A DNA stretch of 64,000 bases from Neorhizobium alkalisoli (GTDB taxonomy: Bacteria; Pseudomonadota; Alphaproteobacteria; Rhizobiales; Rhizobiaceae), in assembly GCF_002968635.1 (NCBI RefSeq), contig NZ_PVBN01000002.1, positions 310,001-374,000 of the forward strand, read 5' to 3'. Made by a program: the position numbers and the translations under genes. This document shows, one piece after another, positions 18,134 to 27,012 of the stretch; position 1 is the first letter of the stretch, and each line of letters begins with the position of its first letter. The notes beneath the pieces are model-generated. The model was not told where the DNA came from. It saw only the letters and a list, made by a program, of their open reading frames with translations, and searched no databases.

Positions 18134-18940
18134 ATGAGCGACGCTACCGACACCCCCGTTCCCCGCAGCCTGCCGGCCGCTTTCTGCGCCGGAACACTCA
18201 TCGGAGGACTCGGCGGTTTGATAGGCCTTGGAGGTGCGGAATTTCGCCTGCCTCTTCTGATCGGCCTGTTTAGGTTTGCGGCACTTGAAGCCGTAATACT
18301 CAACAAGGCGATGAGCCTGGTGGTGGTCGCCACCGCGATCCCGTTCCGCAGCGGAGCCGTTCCCCTCGGCGCGGTCGCCGGTCATTGGCCAATCATTATC
18401 AACCTTCTTGCCGGAAGCCTGCTCGGCGCCTGGCTCGGTGCGGGATGGGCGACGCGTCTGCGGTCGGAAACGCTGCATAAGGTCATTGCCGCCATGCTGG
18501 TCGCCATCGCGGTGGTCCTTGTCTTGGGACATCAGTTGACATCCAGCCAGGCTCTAATCACCGGACCGGCTCAGCTCGTCGCGGGTGTGATTGCGGGCTT
18601 CGTCATCGGTATCGTCGCCGCATTGCTCGGCGTAGCAGGCGGCGAACTACTGATCCCGACGCTCGTGCTTCTCTTCGGCGTGGATATCAAACTCGCAGGC
18701 AGCCTGTCCCTTGCGGTGAGCCTCCCGACCATGCTCGTCGGATTTACAAGATACAGCCGAGACGACAGCTTCTCCGCTCTCACCAGAAACAGGCTGTTCC
18801 TGATAATAATGGCCATCGGGTCGATTGTCGGCACATTCCTAGGCGGCATGCTTCTGGGTCTCGTGCCAGATGCCATTCTGCTGCCGGCGCTTGCATTGAT
18901 TCTGCTGATTTCCGCGGTGAATGTCTGGCGGCACGTTTGA
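18134..18940 (+). CDS. TauE/SafE-family membrane protein (sulfite/anion exporter type)
   Basis: This 268-residue integral membrane protein has about eight hydrophobic segments in two repeats, each with the small-residue motif typical of TauE/SafE proteins (GGLGGLIGLGGAEFRLPLL near residue 30 and LLGVAGGELLIPTLVLL near residue 165). The family moves sulfonates, sulfite, sulfoacetate or related anions. No substrate clue exists in the neighbours. It is a separate transcription unit convergent with gnd. Confidence 0.82.
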   Translation: MSDATDTPVPRSLPAAFCAGTLIGGLGGLIGLGGAEFRLPLLIGLFRFAALEAVILNKAMSLVVVATAIPFRSGAVPLGAVAGHWPIIINLLAGSLLGAWLGAGWATRLRSETLHKVIAAMLVAIAVVLVLGHQLTSSQALITGPAQLVAGVIAGFVIGIVAALLGVAGGELLIPTLVLLFGVDIKLAGSLSLAVSLPTMLVGFTRYSRDDSFSALTRNRLFLIIMAIGSIVGTFLGGMLLGLVPDAILLPALALILLISAVNVWRHV

Positions 18941-18982
18941 CCGCTCGGGTCACCGCCGCCATGTGCCGATGGGCGTGCATGC

Positions 18983-19008
18983 AAAAAGCCCGCCTTGTCG
19001 GCGGGCTT
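18983..19008 (-). terminator. Rho-independent terminator of gnd
   Basis: On the minus strand, GCCCGCC-GACAA-GGCGGGC (19006-18988) is followed by TTTTT at 18987-18983. It lies about 30 bases after the gnd stop. The stem can be extended by two A-T pairs, so it could also serve weakly for the convergent gene. Confidence 0.8.
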
Positions 19009-19034
19009 CGATCTATGGGAATTGCTTTTCCGGA

Positions 19035-20468
19035 TCAGGCAAATTCGGCGAGACCGCTGCCCCATGGGCCATGGTGCTTGTCGACGCCGTCGACGCGATC
19101 GAAGCCATGGGCGCCGAAGAAGTCGCGCTGCGCCTGGATCAAGTTAGCCGTGCCGCGGCCGCGTCGGTAGGCATCGAAATAGGAAAGCGCCGAAGCAAGG
19201 GCCGGAGTCGGTAGGCCGGAAAGTGCGGCAAACGAGACGACCCGGCGAAGAGCGCCATCGGTATCCTTCACCATCTGCGAGAAGGCCGGCGTGACGATCA
19301 GGTTCGCCACATGCGGATCCTTGGTGAATGCCGAGGTGATCTCATCGAGGAACTGCGAGCGGATGATGCAGCCGGCGCGCCATATCTTGGCGATCGTCGG
19401 CATCGGCAGGTTCCAGCCATATTCGCTCGACGCCGCAGACATGACCGCGAAGCCCTGAGCATAGGCACCTATCTTGGCGGCGAGCAACGCATTTTCGAGA
19501 TCGTCGATGAATGCAGCCTTGTCCTTCGGCGTGTCGGCGATCTTCGGCAGGCCGAAAATCTTTTCCGCTGCCTCGCGCTCCGTCTTCTGGGAAGACAGAA
19601 TACGTCCGGCAACGGCGGCTTCGATGGCGGTCGCCGCAACACCCATGTTCTGGGCTTCGATGACCGACCACTTTCCGGTACCCTTCTGGCCGGCGGCATC
19701 CACGATGAGATCGACCATCGGCTTGCCGGAGATCGGATCGGCGGCCTTCAGAACCTTTTCGGAGATTTCGATGAGATAGGAGTTGAGGCGGCCGGTATTC
19801 CATTTGCCGAAGACTTCGCCGATCTCCGTCGCGCTCATGCCGAGGCCATCGCGCAGGATACCGTAGATTTCCGCGATCATCTGCATGTCGGCATATTCGA
19901 TGCCGTTGTGGATCGTCTTGACGAAATGACCGGCGCCATTCTGCCCGAGCCAGGCGACACAGGGCTCGTCGTTGAATTTGGCGGAGATCGAGGTCAGGAC
20001 CTTTTCGACACGCTTCCAGCTTTCCTCGGTGCCGCCGACCATGATCGACGGACCGTGCCGGGCACCCTCTTCACCACCGGACACGCCCATGCCGATGAAG
20101 GTCAGGCCGCTATCCTTCAGATTGTCGAAGCGGCGCATCGTGTCGCGGAAATTGGCGTTGCCGGCGTCGATCATGATGTCGCCTGCAGACAGATAGGGCT
20201 TCAGAAGTTCCATCTGCTGGTCCACCGGATCGCCGGCCTTGATCATGATGATGATCGGCCGTGGCGGGCGAATGGCGGCAACAAATTCCTCCAACGTCTC
20301 GCAGGGAACGACCTGGCCCTGCAAGTCGCCGGCTTCGGCGTAAAACTTGCGCGTCGCTTCCGGAGAGCGGTTGAAGACGGCGATCTTGTTGCCCTTCTCG
20401 GCGATATTGAGAGAGAGGTTAGAGCCCATGACGCCGAGCCCGATAAGGCCGATTTCTGCCTGTTCCAC
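19035..20468 (-). CDS. gnd: 6-phosphogluconate dehydrogenase, decarboxylating
   Basis: This 477-residue enzyme of the oxidative pentose phosphate pathway converts 6-phosphogluconate to ribulose 5-phosphate and CO2 with NADP+ reduction. The N-terminal Rossmann motif is LIGLGVMGSN, the substrate loop is GMGVSGGEEGARHGPS, and the catalytic Lys and His/Asn lie in FVKTIHNGIEY. The C-terminal helical domain ends with the usual YFDAYRRGRGTANLIQAQRDFFGAH segment in two pieces. It has full family length and is transcribed alone, with its own terminator. Confidence 0.96.
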   Translation of the reverse strand: MEQAEIGLIGLGVMGSNLSLNIAEKGNKIAVFNRSPEATRKFYAEAGDLQGQVVPCETLEEFVAAIRPPRPIIIMIKAGDPVDQQMELLKPYLSAGDIMIDAGNANFRDTMRRFDNLKDSGLTFIGMGVSGGEEGARHGPSIMVGGTEESWKRVEKVLTSISAKFNDEPCVAWLGQNGAGHFVKTIHNGIEYADMQMIAEIYGILRDGLGMSATEIGEVFGKWNTGRLNSYLIEISEKVLKAADPISGKPMVDLIVDAAGQKGTGKWSVIEAQNMGVAATAIEAAVAGRILSSQKTEREAAEKIFGLPKIADTPKDKAAFIDDLENALLAAKIGAYAQGFAVMSAASSEYGWNLPMPTIAKIWRAGCIIRSQFLDEITSAFTKDPHVANLIVTPAFSQMVKDTDGALRRVVSFAALSGLPTPALASALSYFDAYRRGRGTANLIQAQRDFFGAHGFDRVDGVDKHHGPWGSGLAEFA

Positions 20469-20673
20469 GGATGTGCCTCCATTTGAAGATTCGCGGCTGT
20501 TGTCGCATTCAAATATTCAAACGGCAAGGCAGACGCGACGCTAAACGATTAAATTTCCATGACATCCACCTCGCAGCCAACGCATCATCGTGTCGTCATT
20601 CAGCGGGCGATCTTGTTTTGTTCTATCTTCTCGGGTTATCCTGGAACGAAGATGGCAAGAGACGGAGAAAGTC

Positions 20674-21081
20674 ATGTCGATATTGCCCGCACGCATCATC
20701 CATATCAGCATCGAAAAGCCCTGGCGGGAGGTCTACGCTTTCGCAAGCAAACCTGAAAACATGCCGCTCTGGGCGTCCGGCCTCGCATCCGGCCTCACCC
20801 GGGAGGGCGAGGACTGGGTGGGCGACGGCGGTCCGATCGGAAAGGTGCACGTACGCTTCACACCGGACAACCCGTTCGGCATTCTCGACCATCAGGTCAG
20901 AATGGAAACCGGATTGGTCGTCGACAATCATCTGCGAGTCGTGCCGAACGGCGATGGCGCCGAAGTCACGTTCACGCTGTTTCAACGGCCCGATCTGGAC
21001 GACGCAGCCTTTGAAGCGGATGCCGCCCATGTGGTGAAGGATCTGACAACGTTGAAACACCTTCTGGAACACGAGAAATAG
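20674..21081 (+). CDS. SRPBCC-family (START-like) protein
   Basis: The 135-residue protein has the helix-grip pattern of SRPBCC proteins. It starts with a short strand (ARIIHISIEKPWREVYAFAS) followed by a helix and an antiparallel sheet, and ends with a long C-terminal helix (AAHVVKDLTTLKHLLEHEK). Family members bind hydrophobic ligands or act as cyclases; no function can be assigned here. The ATG at 20674 follows GGAGAAAG. The VOC-family gene begins 10 bases after its stop, so the two are probably co-transcribed. Confidence 0.75.
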   Translation: MSILPARIIHISIEKPWREVYAFASKPENMPLWASGLASGLTREGEDWVGDGGPIGKVHVRFTPDNPFGILDHQVRMETGLVVDNHLRVVPNGDGAEVTFTLFQRPDLDDAAFEADAAHVVKDLTTLKHLLEHEK

Positions 21082-21091
21082 GGAGACGGAC

Positions 21092-21448
21092 ATGGGAACC
21101 GCAGGAGCGGACCGGAAGATCGACTATGTCGAATTCAACGTGCGCGATATCGACAAAGCCAAGGCCTTCTATGGTTCGGCATTCGGCTGGACGTTTACGG
21201 ATTACGGTCCGGACTATTGCGAGTTTCAGGACGGCCGGCTGACGGGAGGTTTTGCCAAGTCAGCGGACGTGAGCGCCAAGGGAGGGCCGCTTGTCATCCT
21301 CTTTGCGGACGACATAGAGCACGCGCAGGCACGAATCGAGAAGGCCGGCGGCGTGATCCTCAAGCCGATCTTTTCCTTTCCCGGCGGACGGCGATTTCAT
21401 TTCGCCGATCCGGAGGGTTATGAACTGGCCGTCTGGTCGGACAAGTAA
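21092..21448 (+). CDS. VOC-family (glyoxalase/bleomycin resistance-like) protein
   Basis: This 118-residue single-unit VOC protein begins DYVEFNVRDIDKAKAFYGSAFGW and ends FHFADPEGYELAVWS, the classic paired beta-alpha-beta-beta-beta modules. The full metal triad is not obvious, so it may be a non-catalytic binding protein. It follows the SRPBCC gene by 10 bases; such pairs often occur in stress-response or detoxification units. The stop is four bases from the convergent PAS gene. Confidence 0.82.
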   Translation: MGTAGADRKIDYVEFNVRDIDKAKAFYGSAFGWTFTDYGPDYCEFQDGRLTGGFAKSADVSAKGGPLVILFADDIEHAQARIEKAGGVILKPIFSFPGGRRFHFADPEGYELAVWSDK

Positions 21449-21452
21449 ACCC

Positions 21453-22241
21453 TCAAGCGGCGGGGCGACGGCGGTCAGCCGTCTCCTGCATCACCAGGAG
21501 GGCGCCGAGCTTCGCCGCACCTGACAGGCACGGCGACATGCGGCAGCGAACGACAACGGTCTGGCCGTCGATCTGGTCGGCATAGGTCAGCGAAAGGCTT
21601 TCGCCGGCAAAACATCGGTCGAGACTTGCCCTGAATTCGTTCTGAAAATGATGAATGCCGACGAATTCCGCAAAATGCCGTCCGATCAGTTCTTCGCGCG
21701 GCACGTCCAGACGGCGGGCATTGGTCTCGTTCGAATAAAAGATCCGATAGCCGGGACCGACCACGACGATACGATCGGATATCCGGTTCAGAAGTGCGTC
21801 GTCGAGAAAACCGTCGGCCAGGGCGTCCGCCAGGACCGCTGCGCCATCGGGTTCCGAACCGGCGGGCTGATCCGCAGACATGGGGCCATCCGGGAGCACA
21901 TAGCGCTCGACAAGCATCTGTAAAAGGTGACCGTTGCGCCGCACGCAGCCCCTGTCATCGGCCTCCTCGTTCAGGAGGTCGAGCGCGAAGCGGAACTGGG
22001 CCTGGATATTGGCCGGCTCTTTTTCCTGATTGGAGAAGATGGCGAGCAGAAGCGGGTCGAGTTCGCGATCGAGGGCTGCGATGGTGTGCATGTCGTCACG
22101 CTCGACCGCCTGCTGCAGATCGGCATATTTGGACCAGAAGAGATCGATCAAAGCTTCCAAGAATGCACCCTCTCCCGTCTCGGAGACATGCCGGCCCTTC
22201 CTCAGGAGCACGGCGTCTCCGCCATTCAAAGCGATTTGCAT
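21453..22241 (-). CDS. PAS-domain protein of unknown function
   Basis: This protein of about 262 residues has an N-terminal helical region (residues 1-110) without a recognised family. A PAS-like sensor domain follows (from about LLNRISDRIVVVGPGYRIFYSNETNARRL to the end). No histidine kinase, GGDEF, EAL or HTH output is present, so it may act by protein-protein contact. The chosen start is ATG 22241; a TTG at 22268 would add nine residues. The neighbouring lpxXL gene lies upstream on the same strand, 71 bases away at its 3' end. Confidence 0.65.
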   Translation of the reverse strand: MQIALNGGDAVLLRKGRHVSETGEGAFLEALIDLFWSKYADLQQAVERDDMHTIAALDRELDPLLLAIFSNQEKEPANIQAQFRFALDLLNEEADDRGCVRRNGHLLQMLVERYVLPDGPMSADQPAGSEPDGAAVLADALADGFLDDALLNRISDRIVVVGPGYRIFYSNETNARRLDVPREELIGRHFAEFVGIHHFQNEFRASLDRCFAGESLSLTYADQIDGQTVVVRCRMSPCLSGAAKLGALLVMQETADRRRPAA

Positions 22242-22339
22242 TAATTCTTTTCTCAGAATCGGACCCAATTTGTGGCCGATGAATTGATGCGGAAAAATCG
22301 CGAATGCGGGTAATGGACGCTATCTGGAGAGCAGCGCGG

Positions 22340-23284
22340 TCATAGCGACCACTTGATTTTCCAGCGGTCGTGGTACCAGAGCCATTGCTCGGGATATTCA
22401 CGCACCCAGCTCTCCACCTTGTCGTTGAGGATCTGCCCGGTCGCCTGAACATCGAGATTGCCCTTCTCGTCGCGCGGCAATTCGATCTTCGGTTCGATCT
22501 CCAGCCGATACCGGTTGTCCGGCAAACGGATGCAGCGGGCGGGATAAACCTCCGCGTTAAACTGGCGGACGAGCTTGGCAAGCAGGGGATTGGTCTGTAC
22601 CGGCCTGCCGAAAAAACTAGTCTTCAGCCCCTTGCGGAACTTCTGATCCACGAGCACCCCGACGCCGCCGCCCTGATCCAGCCGGCGAGCCAGCGCAAAG
22701 GAGGAGCCTGCATGGGAGGGCACGAGTTTACCCATACGGTCTGCCCTGAAGTCGAAGACCTTCTTGGCGATGTATGGATTGTTCGGCGGGCGGAAAAGAA
22801 CCATGACTTCCAGACCGAAAGCCTTGCCGGCGACCGGCAGCAGCTCGAAATTGCCGGTATGCCCGGTAAAGACGATGAAGGGCCGCGGATTGTCGCGAAG
22901 GTCGACGAAGATCGGAATCCCCGATACCTCCACCCTGCCCGGCTCCGGCCGCTCCGGATCGAAATCGAACAATCGGTCGAGGAACACGTATTCCGCCGCA
23001 AGACGACCCATATGTCCCCAGCTGGCGACCGCGATCTCCTGCAGCTCTTCCTCGCTCTTTTCGGGATAGGCATTGCGCAGGTTGATCAGCATCAGCTTAT
23101 GCCTGCCGAGCTTCGGGCCGACGCGCCGCGCAATCCGGTCGGCAAAGCGGATCGCCGGATCGGCGGGGAAAACCTTCAGGAGATTGAGAAATCCGAAAGC
23201 GATCTGCGCCACCAGCCATTGCTGGAAGTTTCTGAGCGCGATCACGATCCGGGTGAGAAACATCTTCACGAGCGGCAGCCTCAA
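22340..23284 (-). CDS. lpxXL: Lipid A very-long-chain (C28) acyltransferase LpxXL
   Basis: This 314-residue membrane-associated acyltransferase belongs to the LpxL/HtrB family, with the catalytic HX4E motif in FTGHTGNFELL. As last gene of the acpXL cluster, it is the rhizobial LpxXL that moves 27-hydroxyoctacosanoate from AcpXL to lipid A. The conserved arrangement, not the fold alone, decides the assignment. The reading begins with TTG at 23284, overlapping the adh stop; a GTG at 23269 and an ATG at 23263 are possible alternative starts. Confidence 0.9.
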   Translation of the reverse strand: MRLPLVKMFLTRIVIALRNFQQWLVAQIAFGFLNLLKVFPADPAIRFADRIARRVGPKLGRHKLMLINLRNAYPEKSEEELQEIAVASWGHMGRLAAEYVFLDRLFDFDPERPEPGRVEVSGIPIFVDLRDNPRPFIVFTGHTGNFELLPVAGKAFGLEVMVLFRPPNNPYIAKKVFDFRADRMGKLVPSHAGSSFALARRLDQGGGVGVLVDQKFRKGLKTSFFGRPVQTNPLLAKLVRQFNAEVYPARCIRLPDNRYRLEIEPKIELPRDEKGNLDVQATGQILNDKVESWVREYPEQWLWYHDRWKIKWSL

Positions 23285-24313
23285 TCAATCCATACGCAGC
23301 ACGATCTTGCCGAAGATCTGCCGGCTTTCCATCCGTGCCAGCGCCTTGTCGATGTCACCGAAGGTGACTTCCGTATCGATGACGGGATGAACGATGCCTT
23401 GTGCCATCTTCTGCATGGCGTCGGCCATGTTTTCCATCCGGCAGCCGAAGGAGCCCAGCAGTTTCAGCTGCTGCTGGAAGAGCATCATCAGGTTCATTTC
23501 GGTCGAAACGCCTGACGTCGAGCCGCAGGTGACGAGGCGGCCGCCGCGTTTCATGCACAGCATCGAGCCGGCCCAGGTATCCTTGCCGACATGCTCGAAG
23601 ACGACGTCGACGCCCTTCTTCCTGGTGAGCTTACGGACAACACCTTCGAAACGGTCGGTCCGGTAGTTGATGACGTGATCGGCGCCGAGCGCCTTTGCCT
23701 TCTCGATCTTGTCGTCCGAGCCGACTGTCGTGATGACGGTGCAGCCCATCTTCCTGGCGAGCTGGATTGCTGCCGTGCCGATGCCCGAGCCGCCGGCATG
23801 AACAAGGATCGTCTCTCCCGGCTGGAGTTTGGCGTTATCGAAGAGCATGTGTTCGACGGTGCCGAAGGTGACGGGGGCGAGTGCCGCAGCCACCGCATCC
23901 ACGCCTGGAGGCGCCGGCACCAACAGGCGGGCGGGAAGGTTCGCCTTTTCCTGCGCAAAGCCATCGAGATGGAAGCCATGCACGCCGGATACGTTTTCGC
24001 AGAGGTTGTCACGTTTTTCGCGGCAGGGCTTGCAGAGGCCGCAAGTGCGCGCGCCGTAGATCGACACAAGCTGCCCCGGCAGGACATTCGACACGCCCGG
24101 ACCGATCGCCTCGACGACGCCGGAGGCTTCCGCGCCGATCGTCAGCGGCATCTTGCGTTTGGCAAATGCCATGCCGCGCCAGCCCCAGACGTCGATGTGG
24201 TTCAGCGCCACTGCCTTTACGCGGAGCGTCACCTCGCCCGGGCCGGGCGCTTCGGGTTCGGGAATATCCACCGCCTCGAGCTTGCGGTCGTCGATCAGTT
24301 GCAGAGCGCGCAT
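23285..24313 (-). CDS. Zinc-binding alcohol dehydrogenase of the acpXL cluster
   Basis: This 342-residue medium-chain dehydrogenase/reductase keeps the catalytic zinc-site region (GAEASGVVEAIGPGV), the four structural-zinc cysteines (CGLCKPCREKRDNLC) and the nucleotide site HAGGSGIGTAAIQLA. In rhizobia this gene (adh2XL) sits between fabF1XL and lpxXL. It is thought to help make or reduce the very long hydroxy-acyl chain, although the exact reaction is not settled. It ends directly at the lpxXL start, implying coupling. Confidence 0.88.
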   Translation of the reverse strand: MRALQLIDDRKLEAVDIPEPEAPGPGEVTLRVKAVALNHIDVWGWRGMAFAKRKMPLTIGAEASGVVEAIGPGVSNVLPGQLVSIYGARTCGLCKPCREKRDNLCENVSGVHGFHLDGFAQEKANLPARLLVPAPPGVDAVAAALAPVTFGTVEHMLFDNAKLQPGETILVHAGGSGIGTAAIQLARKMGCTVITTVGSDDKIEKAKALGADHVINYRTDRFEGVVRKLTRKKGVDVVFEHVGKDTWAGSMLCMKRGGRLVTCGSTSGVSTEMNLMMLFQQQLKLLGSFGCRMENMADAMQKMAQGIVHPVIDTEVTFGDIDKALARMESRQIFGKIVLRMD

Positions 24314-24384
24314 AATGGGTCTTCCTTCGCCCGGAGGCGTTCAATTCGTCAAACGTGATTGGCGACGGTCTCTACAGCATCGGC

Positions 24385-24477
24385 CCAAAAATCGAAATCG
24401 ATTTTTGGAAAGCATGCTGCGTAGATTCAAGAATTTAGAGCGTCCTTTGTGCGTCCGAAGGGACGCACGGCGCTCTA
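24385..24477. repeat. Rhizobial intergenic repeat with two hairpins
   Basis: The gap between fabF1 and the adh gene holds two inverted repeats. One is CCAAAAATCGA-AA-TCGATTTTTGG at 24385-24408. The other is a longer imperfect hairpin at 24436-24477 with outer arms TAGAGCG/CGCTCTA and inner arms GTGCGTCC/GGACGCAC. The linking text (AGCATGCTGCGTAGATTC...) resembles a repeat family seen many times in Rhizobium and Agrobacterium intergenic regions. The second hairpin includes the fabF1 stop codon and could attenuate read-through into adh-lpxXL. Confidence 0.7.
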
Positions 24478-25761
24478 GGCCGGTTCCAGCGCCATGACAA
24501 GGCTGGCGTTCTGGCCGCCGAAGCCGAAGGAGTTTGAAAGAACCGCCTTCGGCGAAGCATTGCGCTTGGTGTTCGGCACCACGTCGAGCACGATCGTCGG
24601 ATCGGGATTGGTGTAGTTGATGGTCGGCGGCAGCGTGCCGGTCAGCATCGTCTGGAACGAGAATACGGCTTCGACGGCGCCGGCAGCCGTCAGCGTATGA
24701 CCGATCATCGACTTGTTGGACGACACCGGGATATCCTTAAGCCTGTCGCCGAAGACGGCCAGCATGGAGCCATACTCCATCTTGTCGTTTTCCGGCGTCG
24801 AGGTGCCATGGGCGTTGATGTAGCCGATACCGCCTTCGTCCATACCGGCATCGGCGAGCGCTGCCCGGATCGTGGCGATCGCCGGACCGCCGTCCGGCGA
24901 GGACCTGGTGCGGTGGAAATGGTCGGCCTTCTCACCGCAGCCCTTCATGATGCCCAGGATTTTTGCGCCACGGGCGACCGCCGATTCGAGCGATTCCAGC
25001 ACCAGTGTCGCGGCGCCTTCGGCTATCACGAAGCCGTCGCGGTCCTTGCTGAAGGGTTTTGAAGCCTTCTCCGGCGGGTCGTTCTGCGTGGACAACGCCG
25101 ACAGCAGCGAGAAGCGGATGAGTGCCTCGGCGCTGACCGAGCCATCAGTCGCGACCGTCAGGGCGCGGTCCGTGCGGCCCTGGCGGATTGCTTCGACGCC
25201 GAGTTGGATCGCGGTCGCGCCGGAGGCGCAGGCCGTCGACAGCGTCACCGGCAGGCCGCGCGTACCGAATGTGTCGGCAAGGCGTTCCGAGATCGAGCCG
25301 AACTGTACCGCTTCCAGGAAGACCGGATCGGGACGCTGACGCATCGCCGCAAGGAACCGGTCATAGGCGTCGCCTTCGGATTTCGACGGCGGTGCGCGGT
25401 CCGCAAGCGCGAACCGATCGCTCCATTCAGGCTCGACCGGCGGCGCCGCCAGGAAAAGCGGGCCTTCGAAATCACCCGAAAGCCCGGCTTGCGCGAGCGC
25501 CTCGGCGGTGGTTTCGCGGGCAAAGGCGAAAGAGCGTTCAACGGAATTTTCCGCAGGCACGGCAATGAAATCGACCGTGCCGCTGATCCTCGTCGAAAGC
25601 TTCTCGGTCGGGAAGCGGGTGATCTTGTGGATGCCGGACGTACCCGAGGTGAGCGCCGCCCAGTTGTCCTGTAGTCCCTGGCCGAGCGAGGTGATGACGC
25701 CCATGCCTGTGACCGCGACGATCGGGCGGCCGAGATGATCCTTGAAGCGATTGTCGCTCAT
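24475..25761 (-). CDS. fabF1XL: Beta-ketoacyl-ACP synthase FabF1XL
   Basis: This 428-residue condensing enzyme elongates the acyl chain on AcpXL. The catalytic Cys is in STACASGA, and the two His residues are in NAHGTSTPEND and KSMIGHTLTAAGA, with the conserved Lys before the second. It is therefore a fully equipped ketosynthase, in contrast to its partner encoded 11 bases upstream. The ATG at 25761 follows AAGGAGAG; an ATG at 25776 would overlap the previous stop. Confidence 0.93.
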   Translation of the reverse strand: MSDNRFKDHLGRPIVAVTGMGVITSLGQGLQDNWAALTSGTSGIHKITRFPTEKLSTRISGTVDFIAVPAENSVERSFAFARETTAEALAQAGLSGDFEGPLFLAAPPVEPEWSDRFALADRAPPSKSEGDAYDRFLAAMRQRPDPVFLEAVQFGSISERLADTFGTRGLPVTLSTACASGATAIQLGVEAIRQGRTDRALTVATDGSVSAEALIRFSLLSALSTQNDPPEKASKPFSKDRDGFVIAEGAATLVLESLESAVARGAKILGIMKGCGEKADHFHRTRSSPDGGPAIATIRAALADAGMDEGGIGYINAHGTSTPENDKMEYGSMLAVFGDRLKDIPVSSNKSMIGHTLTAAGAVEAVFSFQTMLTGTLPPTINYTNPDPTIVLDVVPNTKRNASPKAVLSNSFGFGGQNASLVMALEPA

Positions 25762-25772
25762 AAAGCTCTCCT

Positions 25773-26975
25773 TCACGCGTCGGCAGAAAGGACCGCAAGG
25801 CCCTCGCCGCGCGTGTAACCGACCGTCGTAACTACCGCATGTTTTACGGCCGTCGTCATCGGCTTTTCGTTCTTCACATCGAATGTAGGAACACGCGCGG
25901 CGCCATCCAAGCTGAGGGCGGCGAGTGCAAGGCCGAGCGGGAATTGCGCCTCCATGCCGTGACCGGTGACCCCGCCAAATCCACGGACCGGGGCACCGGG
26001 AAATTCCTTGTCCAGCACCGCTCTTTCGCGAGCTGCAAGATCGACGATCCCGCTCGTGCCCGAAAAGACAACCGTGTCGTTTGCGGGAACGCCGGATGCG
26101 TGGCCGGCCAGACGGGCAAGACGTGCTTCGAGTTTGCCTTCGTCGCGCGGACCGCGGTCGCCTTCGATCGCGTCGATCACCGCGTAGATATGCGCGCCCC
26201 GCGCCTTGGCATGAGCACGCGACTCCAGCACCAGAAAGGCACCGACTGAACCCATGATCATGCCGCCGCCGTCACCAGCCGAGCGTGACCAGATCGGACG
26301 CCAGTCGCCGGTCGCGTGGGCTTGAATACCCTCGACCAGGAGAATGATATCGGCACGTTCGGCAACAAAAGCGCCGCCGACGAGGCTGTGGCTCGACTGC
26401 CCGGACCTGATGCGGTGGAAGGCCGTCTCGACAGCCGAAATGCCGGCCGACTCCTCACCCATGAAGGTCCGCGACGAACCGGTCACCTTGTGCACGATCG
26501 AGATATTGCCGGCGACCAGATTGGAAAGCTGGGCAAGAAACAGCGTTGGGCGCAGCTCCGTGGTGAGCTTCTCGTTGAGGAGCATTTCCCGGTCGTTGCG
26601 TTTCAGCGCCTCGTCGACGATCAGCGAATCGACCTTGATGTCGCGCTCGCCGCCGCCCGCCGCCACGATCATGTCCATGGAGGCACAGGCGTCCGCGTCC
26701 GTCTTCAGGCCCGCATCGTCGAGAGCGAGGCCCGCGGAAAACACGCCGAGCCGCTGCCAGTTTTCCATCTGCCGCTGGTCGCCGCGCTTTGCAATTTGCG
26801 TCGACCAGTCGATCTCGGGCATCGGATGGATCGGATAGGGAGCAAAACGCTCGGTCTCCACCTTCGGGCTTCCCGCTTCCGTCGCCGAAAGCAGGGCGAC
26901 ATGCGGCTCCTTGCCGACGCCCTGGCAGGTGACAATTCCGATCCCGGTAATCACGACATCATTGTCAGACTTCAT
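25773..26975 (-). CDS. fabF2XL: Ketosynthase-like partner FabF2XL lacking catalytic residues
   Basis: This 400-residue thiolase-fold protein is homologous to FabF. Aligned by eye with FabF1XL, the nucleophile Cys of TACASGA is replaced by Glu (FMGEESAGIS), and the first catalytic His (NAHGTS) by Ser (VFSGTSG). The Lys before the second His is lost, while that His (GVTGHGMEA) is kept. This pattern recalls the chain-length-factor subunit of type II polyketide synthases, so it probably pairs with FabF1XL and shapes chain length rather than condensing by itself. Position in the acpXL operon supports this. The start ATG is at 26975. Confidence 0.88.
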   Translation of the reverse strand: MKSDNDVVITGIGIVTCQGVGKEPHVALLSATEAGSPKVETERFAPYPIHPMPEIDWSTQIAKRGDQRQMENWQRLGVFSAGLALDDAGLKTDADACASMDMIVAAGGGERDIKVDSLIVDEALKRNDREMLLNEKLTTELRPTLFLAQLSNLVAGNISIVHKVTGSSRTFMGEESAGISAVETAFHRIRSGQSSHSLVGGAFVAERADIILLVEGIQAHATGDWRPIWSRSAGDGGGMIMGSVGAFLVLESRAHAKARGAHIYAVIDAIEGDRGPRDEGKLEARLARLAGHASGVPANDTVVFSGTSGIVDLAARERAVLDKEFPGAPVRGFGGVTGHGMEAQFPLGLALAALSLDGAARVPTFDVKNEKPMTTAVKHAVVTTVGYTRGEGLAVLSADA

Positions 26976-27012
26976 AATGTCCTCTTTGCCCACCGCTTCG
27001 ACGGCCGGGGCT

